Notes under the pieces: model-generated
What the model was told of the DNA's origin: nothing
Database searches by the model: none
The model's input: only the letters and a program-made list of their open reading frames with translations
Part shown: positions 37,612 through 46,166 of the stretch, one piece after another
Layout of the letters: each line of letters opens with the position of its first letter
Position numbering within the stretch: position 1 is the stretch's first letter
Made by a program: the position numbers and the translations under genes
Assembly (NCBI GenBank): GCA_018674175.1
Contig: JABHAT010000007.1
Span: forward strand, 1 to 53,914
Origin: Gammaproteobacteria bacterium
GTDB taxonomy: Bacteria > Pseudomonadota > Gammaproteobacteria > Poriferisulfidales > GCA-002705445
Direction: 5' to 3'
DNA: 53,914 bases

Positions 37612-39020
37612 ATATTTTTTTTATTTTTTATTGAGAATGGATCAAACCATTTAAGCTTGTTATGTAGTTTTACAACATCACCAATAATTAATAAAGTCGG
37701 TGGAATAATTTTATTTTCCATTATTATTTTTGGCATATTTTCTAAATCTCCAATTATTACTTCTTGATTAACAGTTGTTCCTTTAACTATTAATGCTGCT
37801 GGCGTTGTACTTTTTAAACCATGTTTAATTAACTCTTCACATATTATTTTCGATCCATGCATGCCCATATAAAAAACTAAAGTTTGTTTTTCATGTGCCA
37901 ACATTTTCCAGTTTAAATTAACAGTACCATCTCTTAAATGACCTGTAACAAAAATACATGCCTGAGAGTAATCTCTATGAGTTAAAGGTATTCCAGCGTA
38001 ACTTGCACAGCCAGAAGCTGCTGTTATTCCTGGTACAATTTGAAAAGGTATATCGTCGTTTATCAAACTTTCAATTTCCTCGCCACCCCTTCCAAAAATA
38101 AAAGGATCTCCTCCCTTAAGTCTTAGTACTTTTTTTCCTTCAAGTGCTAGACGCGCAAGTAATTGATTTATATTTTCTTGAGGCATTGCGTGGTCAGAAC
38201 GCTGTTTTCCAACATAAATTTTTTCTGCCTCATGTCTAATTAAATTCATAATAGGTTCAGAGACTAATCTGTCGTAAATTACAACATCAGCTTTTTGCAT
38301 TAGCCTTAATGCTTTAAAACTAAGTAGTTCTGGATCTCCTGGCCCAGCTCCAACAAGGTAAACTTCCCCAGTCTTTTCGAGTATCTTTTTTTCTTTTAAA
38401 GATTTATCTAATGCCTTTTTCGCTTTAACAATATGGCCTGATAAAACCATTTCAGATATAGGTCCATCTAAAAAAATTTCCCAAAAATTTCTTCTATCAG
38501 ATATTTTCGAAAAAGTATTTTTTACTTTACTTCTATATTCCATCATCACTTCAGCTAATTTACTAAAAGAATAGGGAATTACAGTTTCGAGTTTTGTTTT
38601 AACCAATCTAGTTAAAATTGGTGAGGCTGCACCAGAAGATATTGCTATTTTTATAGGATCTCTATTTACAACTGAAGGTATTAAAGTATCTCCAATAGAA
38701 GAATTTTCTGCCATATTTGTTAAGATATTTTTATCTTTTGCTATTTTTGCTATTAGAGAGTTAGTATCTTTGCAATTAGTTGCCGCCACAATTAAGAACT
38801 GGTCATCAATATCACTTTCAACAAATTTTCTTTTTTGATACGTAAAGTTTTTATTGTCTTTAAAGTTTTCAAAAATATCATTAATAATTTCTGGCGAAAT
38901 CAATAACACGTGCATATTGGAATCGAGTATTGGAATAAGTTTTCTGCTAGCTACTTTCCCTCCCCCCACAACTAAACATTTTTTGCCAGACGTATCTATA
39001 AATAACGGCAAATAGCTCAT
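37602..39020 (-). CDS. cysG: Siroheme synthase (CysG)
   Basis: Trifunctional enzyme turning uroporphyrinogen III into siroheme. The start at ATG 39020 ([12 protein letters not shown]) has GGGGGAG just upstream; a start six codons earlier is rejected. The 472 residues comprise an N-terminal precorrin-2 dehydrogenase/ferrochelatase part ([12 protein letters not shown], about 14-25) and a C-terminal SAM methyltransferase part ([15 protein letters not shown] near 220 and [16 protein letters not shown] near 300). Siroheme implies assimilatory sulfite or nitrite reductase in this organism, or a reversed Dsr system. Confidence 0.95.
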   Translation of the reverse strand: MSYLPLFIDTSGKKCLVVGGGKVASRKLIPILDSNMHVLLISPEIINDIFENFKDNKNFTYQKRKFVESDIDDQFLIVAATNCKDTNSLIAKIAKDKNILTNMAENSSIGDTLIPSVVNRDPIKIAISSGAASPILTRLVKTKLETVIPYSFSKLAEVMMEYRSKVKNTFSKISDRRNFWEIFLDGPISEMVLSGHIVKAKKALDKSLKEKKILEKTGEVYLVGAGPGDPELLSFKALRLMQKADVVIYDRLVSEPIMNLIRHEAEKIYVGKQRSDHAMPQENINQLLARLALEGKKVLRLKGGDPFIFGRGGEEIESLINDDIPFQIVPGITAASGCASYAGIPLTHRDYSQACIFVTGHLRDGTVNLNWKMLAHEKQTLVFYMGMHGSKIICEELIKHGLKSTTPAALIVKGTTVNQEVIIGDLENMPKIIMENKIIPPTLLIIGDVVKLHNKLKWFDPFSIKNKKNIHL

Positions 39021-39259
39021 TCTTTCTCCCCCACTCATTTACTATTTTTTTATTTTGTAAATATAAAAATTAATTTTCACACTTAGGGTTAATAAAAGAT
39101 ATATTGCAAAGTAGGTGTATTATCTGCAAATAAATACAGTTTTTCCTCTATTTTATACGTTTTTTTTGAAATCAAATAAAAAATAGATGGCTGTTTGCTT
39201 AAAACTATAGAATAATAAATGCCTTGAGAATCGTACTAATAATGTTTGGAGAATGAATA
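39021..39259. other. Divergent intergenic region between cysG and the C1 operon
   Basis: 239 bases of AT-rich DNA. They should hold the promoters of cysG (leftward) and the nine-gene-scale C1/serine-cycle transcript (rightward). TTGCAA (39104-39109), TTGAAA (39166-39171) and TTGCTT (39195-39200) are possible -35 hexamers, but none has a good -10 at 16-18 bases. No inverted repeat long enough to call an operator and no sigma-54 GG-N10-GC element was found by eye. Confidence 0.4.
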
Positions 39260-39892
39260 ATGACCATATCGAAAGAAGAACTAGAAAAAATAATGGAAAA
39301 AAAATCTGGAATGCGAAGAGAAGCATATGACAGAAGAGCTGCTCAAGAAAATAAAGATGAAGTAAGCGCTAAAGCTTGCGAAAGATTTATGGAGCTTCCA
39401 GAGTACAAAAGTGCTCAAGTAATAATGTGGTATATAGATTGCAGATCAGAGACAAGAACAAAACCCCATCTTATTAAAGAAGTAGAGAAAGGAGAGAAAA
39501 GAATTATTGTCCCTTATTGTACCGAAGATGAAAATGGTGACAATAAACTTGGGCTATGGCATATGACAAGCTTAGAAGAAATGGTTGTTGGAAAATGGGA
39601 TATTTTGGAACCACCTAGAGAATTATGGGGCAATCCAGATAAAGAAGTAACTCCTCAAGAATTAGATATGATAATGGTTCCGGGTACAGGTTTTGATAAA
39701 ACTGGTGGCAGAATGGGGAATGGACAAGGTTATTATGATAGAACTATGGAGCAAGTTAGACCAGATTGTTCATTGATTGCTCTTTGTTATGAATCTCAAT
39801 TGTTTGATGAAATACTTGTTGCTCCACATGATGTATATATGGATAAGGTTGTTACTGAATCTGAAGTATATAAAGGAAAAGGAAGGGTATAA
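39260..39892 (+). CDS. 5-formyltetrahydrofolate cyclo-ligase family protein, first gene of the C1 operon
   Basis: Members convert 5-formyl-THF to 5,10-methenyl-THF with ATP. The 210 residues contain the family core VPGTGFD and GGRMGNGQGYYDR (about 152-173), plus a basic N-terminus (KKSGMRREAYDRR). A TTTGGAGAA Shine-Dalgarno precedes the ATG. In E. coli and relatives the corresponding gene (fau/ygfA) follows zapA and 6S RNA; here that site is empty and the homologue heads a serine-cycle operon. It may have an altered role with the Ftr-like protein, whose gene begins three bases after its stop. Confidence 0.88.
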   Translation: MTISKEELEKIMEKKSGMRREAYDRRAAQENKDEVSAKACERFMELPEYKSAQVIMWYIDCRSETRTKPHLIKEVEKGEKRIIVPYCTEDENGDNKLGLWHMTSLEEMVVGKWDILEPPRELWGNPDKEVTPQELDMIMVPGTGFDKTGGRMGNGQGYYDRTMEQVRPDCSLIALCYESQLFDEILVAPHDVYMDKVVTESEVYKGKGRV

Positions 39893-39895
39893 CTT

Positions 39896-40819
39896 ATGAC
39901 TGCTATTATAGACGATACCTATGCAGAAGCCTTTAAGAGTATGTACTCAGAGATACTTGTAACAGCTGTCAATAGGAAATGGCTTGATCATGCTATAAAT
40001 GCTGCTACTGGAAATGCATCGAGTAGTATTCTATGTGATTGTGAAGCTGGCTTAGATAGATATGTTGGTCCAGGTGGAGATGAAAGTGTGCAGACCCCAG
40101 ATGGTAGGCCAGGAGCAATAATACAATTACATATCCCAAAATTTTGGAAAGATCCAAAAAAACTTGAAAAAGCCGCTCTAGTAAGAATAAGTCAAAATAT
40201 ACTGACTTGCCCTACAACTTCATGTTTTAATTTAATGGAAGATAGTGAAGCATACTTTAAGCTTGGTAAGAAAGTTGCTTTTTTTGGGAATAGGTACCAG
40301 AAGAGAATAGAGAGATTTGGTAGAAAGATGTGGTGGATACCAATTTTAGGTGGTGAATTTATTATGGACCGTCGTTTTGGATACACTGATGGTTTAATGG
40401 GTGGCAACTTATGGTATTTTGGTAAAAATACAGAATCTGCATTAGCAGCAGCAGAAAAAGGTGTAGAGGCAATTCTACCTATTCCAAATGTTATAACTAC
40501 ATTCCCTGGTGGTATTGCTGGAAGTGGTTCTAAAGCTGGAAGTGATTATGATTTTACTATTGCAAGTACATATGAAAAATTTTGTCCTTTGTTGCAAGAT
40601 AATCCAGATGTCGAAGCTGCTCTTCCAGAAGGAGTAAATTCGGTAATGGAAATTATTATGAATGGTAAGGATATGGCTTCTATTATTGTAGCTACTCAAG
40701 CAGCCATAGATGCTTCTAAGGAAACAGAAGATTTACTAATGATATCTGCTGGAAATTATAATGGTAAACTTGGAAAAAGTTTTATATATCTTCACCCAGA
40801 TAAACAACCTAAAATTTAA
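39896..40819 (+). CDS. Ftr/FhcD-like formyltransferase (formylmethanofuran:H4MPT formyltransferase homologue)
   Basis: Full-length homologue (307 residues; archaeal Ftr is about 297) of the enzyme that moves formyl between methanofuran and tetrahydromethanopterin. Family landmarks appear in order: IDDTYAEAF (5-13), CEAGLDRYV, QTPDGRPGA, SQNILTCPTTSCF, GGEFIMDRRFGYTDGLMGGN, FPGGIAGSGSKAGS, LPEGVNSVMEIIMNG and SAGNYNGKLGKSFIYLH. In methylotrophs FhcD works in the FhcABCD complex. Here it is alone between folate enzymes, with no fhcABC, mch, mtdB or fae in view. It may act on formyl-THF or feed an Fhc complex encoded elsewhere. The homology is strong; the substrate is unknown. Confidence 0.85.
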   Translation: MTAIIDDTYAEAFKSMYSEILVTAVNRKWLDHAINAATGNASSSILCDCEAGLDRYVGPGGDESVQTPDGRPGAIIQLHIPKFWKDPKKLEKAALVRISQNILTCPTTSCFNLMEDSEAYFKLGKKVAFFGNRYQKRIERFGRKMWWIPILGGEFIMDRRFGYTDGLMGGNLWYFGKNTESALAAAEKGVEAILPIPNVITTFPGGIAGSGSKAGSDYDFTIASTYEKFCPLLQDNPDVEAALPEGVNSVMEIIMNGKDMASIIVATQAAIDASKETEDLLMISAGNYNGKLGKSFIYLHPDKQPKI

Positions 40820-40842
40820 AATACAATAACAAAATAATAGAT

Positions 40843-41712
40843 ATGAAGCATACAGAAAAAGGAACTTTAGTATTAGATGGTAAATTTGTTGCTCAAGAAA
40901 TGCAAAATACCATCAAGAAGAAAATTGACGATGCATGTGTAGAAATTACATTAGCTACCGTTTTGGTAGGAGATGACAAACCAAGTCAACTTTATGTAAA
41001 TAATAAACATAAACAGGCAACAGCATCATCAATCAAATCAATACATGTAAATCTTTCAGGTGATATTTCTCAAAAAGAGTTAGAGGATAAAATTACTGAG
41101 CTTGGTAATGATGCTTCTATAAATGGAATTCTCATTCAAATGCCTTTACCTAAAGGATTAAATGAAGATAGCATAATAGAAATGATTCCAACAAATAAAG
41201 ATGTTGATGGCCTGAAAGAGCAAAATCTTGGAAAATTAATAGTTGGCAATGATGTCCTAAGACCATGTACTCCTTTGGGAGTTATGAAATTAATAAAATA
41301 CTATAATCTTGAAACTTCTGGAAAAAAAGCTTTAGTAATTGGAAGGTCTAGATTAGTAGGAATGCCTCAAGTGATAATGTTTGGCTCAAAAGGTGTTGAT
41401 TGCACTGTTACTCTAGCTCATTCAAGGACTAAAAATTTAGATGAACTTATTTCGGAATCTGAAATTGTGGTTCCAGCTATAGGGGTTCCAAATATTATAA
41501 ATGCAAAAAATGTCAGAAAAGATGCTATTTTGCTTGATGTAGGTATAAGTAGTGATGGAAAAGGTATTCATGGAGATGTAGATTTTAATGGTGTTGATGG
41601 TATTGCTAAAGCGGTTACGCCAATGCCAGGAGGAACGGGCCCAATGACAGTTGCATGTTTACTCGAAAATACCATGAAAGCAGCCCAACTTCAGGGTATA
41701 ATCTCAAAATAA
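40843..41712 (+). CDS. folD: Bifunctional methylene-THF dehydrogenase / methenyl-THF cyclohydrolase (FolD)
   Basis: Interconverts methylene-, methenyl- and 10-formyl-THF. The 289 residues show the catalytic YxxxK in SQLYVNNKHKQA (about 48-59), QMPLPKGL, DVDGL, RPCTPLGVM, the nucleotide-binding GRSRLVGMP and TPMPGGTGPMT. GRSRLVGMP departs slightly from the usual GRSxIVGKP, which may affect cofactor preference. The gene takes the place mtdA has in the Methylobacterium serine-cycle cluster. A candidate structured RNA begins immediately after its stop. Confidence 0.93.
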   Translation: MKHTEKGTLVLDGKFVAQEMQNTIKKKIDDACVEITLATVLVGDDKPSQLYVNNKHKQATASSIKSIHVNLSGDISQKELEDKITELGNDASINGILIQMPLPKGLNEDSIIEMIPTNKDVDGLKEQNLGKLIVGNDVLRPCTPLGVMKLIKYYNLETSGKKALVIGRSRLVGMPQVIMFGSKGVDCTVTLAHSRTKNLDELISESEIVVPAIGVPNIINAKNVRKDAILLDVGISSDGKGIHGDVDFNGVDGIAKAVTPMPGGTGPMTVACLLENTMKAAQLQGIISK

Positions 41713-41804
41713 ATTAAATCTATAATAGAAATAATTAAAGGTTGAGCCTCACATGATGCTATGGCATTATTTACGCCTTAATTTTAATAAATTATAGATT
41801 TAAT
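41713..41804 (+). promoter_or_regulatory. Candidate cis-regulatory RNA (nested hairpin) upstream of the aminotransferase gene
   Basis: Perfect 14-bp inverted repeats (41713-41726 and 41791-41804) enclose a second stem, 41733-41741 with 41776-41785 (AATTAAAGG / CCTTAATTTT, one bulge). That stem encloses a 7-bp hairpin with a TATG loop (41753-41770). The inner two stems are separated by an asymmetric loop, TTGAGCCTCAC on the left and TTACG on the right, the least AT-rich part of the element. There is no U-tract after it, so it is not a simple terminator. The 38 bases to the next ATG hold an AGGA site. A riboswitch for a folate or C1 metabolite is plausible. Confidence 0.5.
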
Positions 41805-41842
41805 TAAAATATAACGAATTTAACAACTTATAGGAAAATACT

Positions 41843-43081
41843 ATGCCTGGACAAAAACTATCATTCCCTGGAAGAAATTATTTATTTGCACCGGGTCCAA
41901 CACATATCCCTAATGTCGTACAAAATGCAATGAATGTGCCAATGGAAGATCATCGTGCTCCAGACTTTCCTGAGTTAGTTAAACCAATTCTTAGAGATTT
42001 AAAGAAAGTATTTTTAACAAAGACTGGTACTCCTTTCATCTTTCCTGCAACAGGTACAGCTGGATGGGAAATTGCATTAGCAAATACTCTGTCACCAGGT
42101 GATAAAATTCTAACTTCAAGATTTGGTCAATTTAGTCATCTTTGGTATGACTTAGCAAAAAGGATTGGGATAGAAGTTGAGTTAATTGATACAAAATGGG
42201 GTAATGGAATTGAAATAGAAAAATTTAAAAAAGCATTAGCAAAAGATAAAGATAAAAAAATAAAAGCTGTTGTTGTTTGTCATAATGAAACTGCAACTGG
42301 TGTAACAAGTGATATTGCAGGATTAAGAAAAGCTATGGATCAAGTCAAGCATCCAGCATTGCTCATGGTTGATGGTGTTAGTTCTATAGCAAGTGTTGAA
42401 TTTAGATTTGATAAATGGAAAGTAGATATTGCAGTAAGTGGATCACAAAAAGGTTTTATGCTTCCAGCTGGATTAGCAATTTTATGTTTTAGTAAAAAAG
42501 CTTTAGCTATGAGACATACTGCTGAATGTAAAAGATGCTTCCTTGATATTCAAGATCATATAAATACAAATAAGGATGGTTATTTTCCTTATACTCCTCC
42601 TGTAAATCTTTTAAGGGGTCTGAGAGTTGCTATTGATTTACTTCTAGAAGAAGGAATGGAAAATGTATTTGCCCGTCATAAAAGATTAGCGAACGGCGTT
42701 AGAGCAGCAATTAAAGCTTGGGGTTTAAAATTAGCGGCTTCGTCACCAAAATGGCAATCAGATACTGTTAGTGCAATATGGCTAGAACCAGGTTCTAAGA
42801 ATAATCCAAATGGTAAAAAAGCTATGGAAGTAATTAGTATTGCTTACCACACTTATAATATTTCGCTTGGTGCTGGTCTTACACAAGTTGCTGGAAAAGT
42901 TTTCAGAATTGGACACCTTGGTGATAATAATGAAGCTAGAATGATGGCCGCGTTGGGAGCAGTTGAAATGGCTATGATTGATGCTGGAATAAAGTTTACA
43001 CCGGGCAGTGGTACAGGTGCAGCAGCAAAATATTGGACAAGTAATCCTAATAAAGCACTGAAAAAAAAGAAGAAAAAATAA
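41843..43081 (+). CDS. sgaA: Serine-glyoxylate aminotransferase
   Basis: Transfers the amino group of serine to glyoxylate, giving hydroxypyruvate and glycine: the entry to the carbon-skeleton half of the serine cycle. The 412 residues are a class V aminotransferase with the PLP lysine K203 in SGSQKGFMLPAG, the start GRNYLFAPGPTHIPN and a lysine-only C-terminal tail. An alanine-glyoxylate activity is possible for the family, but the operon fixes the role. Codons look typical of the window. Confidence 0.92.
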   Translation: MPGQKLSFPGRNYLFAPGPTHIPNVVQNAMNVPMEDHRAPDFPELVKPILRDLKKVFLTKTGTPFIFPATGTAGWEIALANTLSPGDKILTSRFGQFSHLWYDLAKRIGIEVELIDTKWGNGIEIEKFKKALAKDKDKKIKAVVVCHNETATGVTSDIAGLRKAMDQVKHPALLMVDGVSSIASVEFRFDKWKVDIAVSGSQKGFMLPAGLAILCFSKKALAMRHTAECKRCFLDIQDHINTNKDGYFPYTPPVNLLRGLRVAIDLLLEEGMENVFARHKRLANGVRAAIKAWGLKLAASSPKWQSDTVSAIWLEPGSKNNPNGKKAMEVISIAYHTYNISLGAGLTQVAGKVFRIGHLGDNNEARMMAALGAVEMAMIDAGIKFTPGSGTGAAAKYWTSNPNKALKKKKKK

Positions 43082-43102
43082 TAATACGATAAGGATAAAT
43101 AT

Positions 43103-44050
43103 ATGAGTCATAAAATATACGAACAGACTTCTAGTAGAGTTCAAAGAAGTGAATTAGCTGTTCCAGGATCAAATCCAAAAATGTTTGAAAAAGCATTGAA
43201 TAGTGATGTTGATTTTGTTTTTTTAGATCTAGAAGATGCTGTTGCACCAGATGACAAAGAGGTAGCGAGAAAAAATGTTATTGAGGCACTTAACGATTTA
43301 GATTGGCAAGGTAATGGCAAGACAGTTTCTGTTCGAATAAATAGTATTGACACACACTATATGTACAGAGATGTGGTTGAGGTAGTTGAACAAGCTGGAG
43401 AGAATCTTGATACTATCTTACTTCCTAAAGCTGGTACAGCTTCAGATATTTATATGTTATCAGCAATGCTTAATCAGATAGAAACAGCTAAAAGCTTAAA
43501 AAAACGTATTGGAATCGAAGTTTTAATTGAAACAACTTTAGGCATGGCCAATGTGATGGATATCGCTAAAAGTGGTCGCGAAGAAAGACTTGAGGCTATG
43601 CATTTTGGAGTTGCTGATTATGCTGCAAGTTGTCGTGCGCGAACAACTGTTATAGGCGGTTTAAATCCTGATTATCCAGGAGATCAATGGCATGCAGATT
43701 TATCTCAAATGTTAGTAGCGTGTAGAGCTTATGGTTTAAGAGCTATTGATGGTCCATTTGGTGACTTTAAAGATCCAGCAAGTTACACATTAGCTGCTAA
43801 AAGAGCTGCTGCTCTTGGATTTGAAGGGAAGTGGGCAATTCATCCTTCACAAATTGAATTAGCTAATGAGGTATTCACTCCCCCACCAGCTGAAGTTGAT
43901 AAAGCAAAAAGAATATTAATTGCTTTAGACGAGGCTGCAAAAAAAGGGCAAGGAGCCGCATCATTAGATGGAAGATTAATAGATGCTGCGTCAGCAAAAA
44001 TGGCAGAGAATATTGTTGCAACTGATAAAGCAATTAATTCAAAAAAGTAA
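43103..44050 (+). CDS. mclA: Malyl-CoA lyase
   Basis: Splits malyl-CoA to acetyl-CoA and glyoxylate, the last step of the serine cycle. The 315 residues belong to the HpcH/HpaI-citE superfamily: RSELAVPGSNPKMFEKAL (about 14-31), the metal-binding FLDLEDAVAPDDK and MHFGVADYAASCRARTT. The long form with the C-terminal FTPPPAEVDKAKRI segment is that of malyl-CoA/beta-methylmalyl-CoA lyases. Preceded by ATAAGGAT and flanked by sgaA and malate thiokinase genes. Confidence 0.92.
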   Translation: MSHKIYEQTSSRVQRSELAVPGSNPKMFEKALNSDVDFVFLDLEDAVAPDDKEVARKNVIEALNDLDWQGNGKTVSVRINSIDTHYMYRDVVEVVEQAGENLDTILLPKAGTASDIYMLSAMLNQIETAKSLKKRIGIEVLIETTLGMANVMDIAKSGREERLEAMHFGVADYAASCRARTTVIGGLNPDYPGDQWHADLSQMLVACRAYGLRAIDGPFGDFKDPASYTLAAKRAAALGFEGKWAIHPSQIELANEVFTPPPAEVDKAKRILIALDEAAKKGQGAASLDGRLIDAASAKMAENIVATDKAINSKK

Positions 44051-44076
44051 ATTAATAATATAAAGGGGAATGTATT

Positions 44077-45240
44077 TTGGACATACATGAATATCAAGCG
44101 AAGGAAATATTATCAAATTATGACGTGCAAATATTAGAAGGAAAGCTTGCGGTCAAAACATCAGAAGCTGTAGATGCATTTAATAAAATAGATTCTGATA
44201 TTTGTGTTGTAAAAGCTCAAGTTCATTCAGGAGCTAGAGGTAAAGCTGGCGGAATTATACTTTGTAAGACTGAAGAAGAAATCAAAATTGCCGCAGATAA
44301 ATTGCTGGGAACATATTTAAAGACTATTCAAACAGGCGAGCAAGGTAAGATAATAGAAAAATTATATATAGAATCTGGATGTGATATAGATAGAGAGATT
44401 TATTTGGCTTTTGTAATGGATAGGGGCTCACAACGAATAGTTATGGTTGCTTCTGCTGAAGGCGGTATGTCTATAGAAGAGTTGGCAGTAGAGAAACCAG
44501 ATTCGATTAAAAAAATAGAAATTGATCCTGTGGTTGGGCTCACTAGTTTTCAAGCTAGAGAGATGAGTTTTGCATTAGAGCTTCCTAAAGAAGCTATAGC
44601 AAAATCCGTTAAACTATTAATGGGTTGTTACAAAGCTATGGTTGAATTAGATATGAATATGTTAGAAATAAACCCATTAGTTCTTACGGGAGATAAAAAT
44701 TTAATAGCATTAGATGCAAAGATAAGTTTTGATGACAATGCTTTGTTTAGACATCCAAATATTCATGCTCTTAATGATAATACTCAAAAAGATCCAAGAG
44801 AAGTGGCAGCATCTAAAGATGACCTAAGTTACATTGGTTTGGATGGTGATATTGGATGCATTATTAATGGAGCTGGTTTAGCAATGGCTTCTATGGATAT
44901 GATCAAATATTGTGGCGGCGAGCCTGCAAACTTTTTAGATATAGGTGGAGGAGCTTCTCCAGAAAGAGTAGGAAAAGCGTTCGAATTAGTTCTCGCAGAT
45001 AAAAATGTAAAAGCTATGCTTGTAAATGTATACGCTGGTATAAATAGATGTGACTGGATAGCTGAAGGTCTAGTTCAGGTTATTCCAAAAGTAGATTTAA
45101 AAATTCCTTTAATAGTAAGGTTATCGGGAACAAATGTGGAAGAAGGTATAAAAATTTTAAAAGAAAGCGGACTTCCAATTATTTTAGCTGACACTTTGAA
45201 AGATGCGGCGCAAAAAGCAGTTGATGCTGCTAAACAATAA
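44077..45240 (+). CDS. mtkA: Malate-CoA ligase (malate thiokinase), beta subunit
   Basis: ATP-grasp subunit that activates malate to malyl-CoA. The start is TTG 44077 with AAGGGG upstream; the protein begins MDIHEYQAKEILSNYDV as SucC-type subunits do. 387 residues, with an ATP-grasp domain (about 1-240) and a CoA-ligase domain (GGGASPERV near 292). By sequence alone it could be succinyl-CoA synthetase SucC; placement between malyl-CoA lyase and the alpha subunit favours malate. Confidence 0.88.
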   Translation: MDIHEYQAKEILSNYDVQILEGKLAVKTSEAVDAFNKIDSDICVVKAQVHSGARGKAGGIILCKTEEEIKIAADKLLGTYLKTIQTGEQGKIIEKLYIESGCDIDREIYLAFVMDRGSQRIVMVASAEGGMSIEELAVEKPDSIKKIEIDPVVGLTSFQAREMSFALELPKEAIAKSVKLLMGCYKAMVELDMNMLEINPLVLTGDKNLIALDAKISFDDNALFRHPNIHALNDNTQKDPREVAASKDDLSYIGLDGDIGCIINGAGLAMASMDMIKYCGGEPANFLDIGGGASPERVGKAFELVLADKNVKAMLVNVYAGINRCDWIAEGLVQVIPKVDLKIPLIVRLSGTNVEEGIKILKESGLPIILADTLKDAAQKAVDAAKQ

Positions 45241-45255
45241 TAAAAGGGGAAAATA

Positions 45256-46146
45256 ATGTCAGTTTTATTAAATAAGAATACAAAAGTTTTAGTGCAAGGA
45301 ATTACAGGAAGGATAGGTAATTTTCATGCAGAAGAAATGATTGCTTATGGAACAAACGTAGTAGCTGGTGTAACTCCAGGAAAAGGCGGAACAACTCATC
45401 TTGGTAAACCAGTTTTTAATACAGTGAAAGAGGCCGTTGAGGCGACAGGTGCTGAAGCAACTATAGTTTTCGTCCCAGCTGCAGCTGCAGCTGATGGTAT
45501 TATGGAAGCAGCCGACGCAGGAATAAAATATGCAGTTTCTATAACAGATGGAATTCCTGCTCACGATATGATTAAAGTTAAAAGATATCTACTTAGATAC
45601 AAAAAAGAAGAAAGACTAATATTAACAGGGCCAAATTGTGCTGGAACTATTACTCCAGGTGAAGCTATGATCGGTATTATGCCAGGGCATATTTATATGC
45701 CAGGAGATGTTGGTGTTATCGGAAGATCAGGAACACTAGGTTATGAAGCTGCTTCACAAATGAAAGAAGAAGGAATTGGAATTTCAACTAGTGTTGGAAT
45801 TGGTGGAGACCCAGTAAATGGAAGTTCCCATAAAGATATTTTAGAATTATTTAATGAAGATGATAAAACAAAAGCAGTTATGATAATTGGTGAAATTGGT
45901 GGGCCACAAGAAGCTGAAGCCGCTGAATACGTTCAAAAAAATATGAAAAAGCCTGTTGTAGCTTATATAGCTGGATTAACAGCTCCAAAGGGAAGAACAA
46001 TGGGACATGCGGGAGCAATTGTTTCCGGTAAAGGCGAAAGTGCAGCTGAAAAAGTAGAGCTTCTTCAAGAGGCTGGAATACATATCGTCCCAAATCCTTC
46101 GGAAATGGGAAGTAAAATGAAAGAAGTAATGGATAAACATTTATAA
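45256..46146 (+). CDS. mtkB: Malate-CoA ligase (malate thiokinase), alpha subunit
   Basis: Carries the CoA-binding fold and the phosphohistidine, H251 in MGHAGAIVSG, which relays phosphate between the two subunits. The 296 residues show VQGITGRIGNFHAEEM (about 13-28), GPNCAGTITPGE and GRSGTLGYEA. GRIGNFHAEEM is the form common in MtkB; SucD usually reads GxQGxFH. Follows mtkA by 15 bases with an AAAAGGGGAA site. Confidence 0.9.
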   Translation: MSVLLNKNTKVLVQGITGRIGNFHAEEMIAYGTNVVAGVTPGKGGTTHLGKPVFNTVKEAVEATGAEATIVFVPAAAAADGIMEAADAGIKYAVSITDGIPAHDMIKVKRYLLRYKKEERLILTGPNCAGTITPGEAMIGIMPGHIYMPGDVGVIGRSGTLGYEAASQMKEEGIGISTSVGIGGDPVNGSSHKDILELFNEDDKTKAVMIIGEIGGPQEAEAAEYVQKNMKKPVVAYIAGLTAPKGRTMGHAGAIVSGKGESAAEKVELLQEAGIHIVPNPSEMGSKMKEVMDKHL

Positions 46147-46166
46147 AATTTTAATTGGGGAAAGTG

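Noticed and set aside
41713-41804. Simple intrinsic terminator after folD
   Set aside because: The stem is long but AT-rich, complex and not followed by a run of Ts on either strand; the downstream genes continue the same pathway.
44077-46146. Succinyl-CoA synthetase (sucCD)
   Set aside because: Homology allows it, but the genes sit between malyl-CoA lyase and hydroxypyruvate reductase with no sucAB nearby, so malate thiokinase is the better reading; biochemical proof is lacking.
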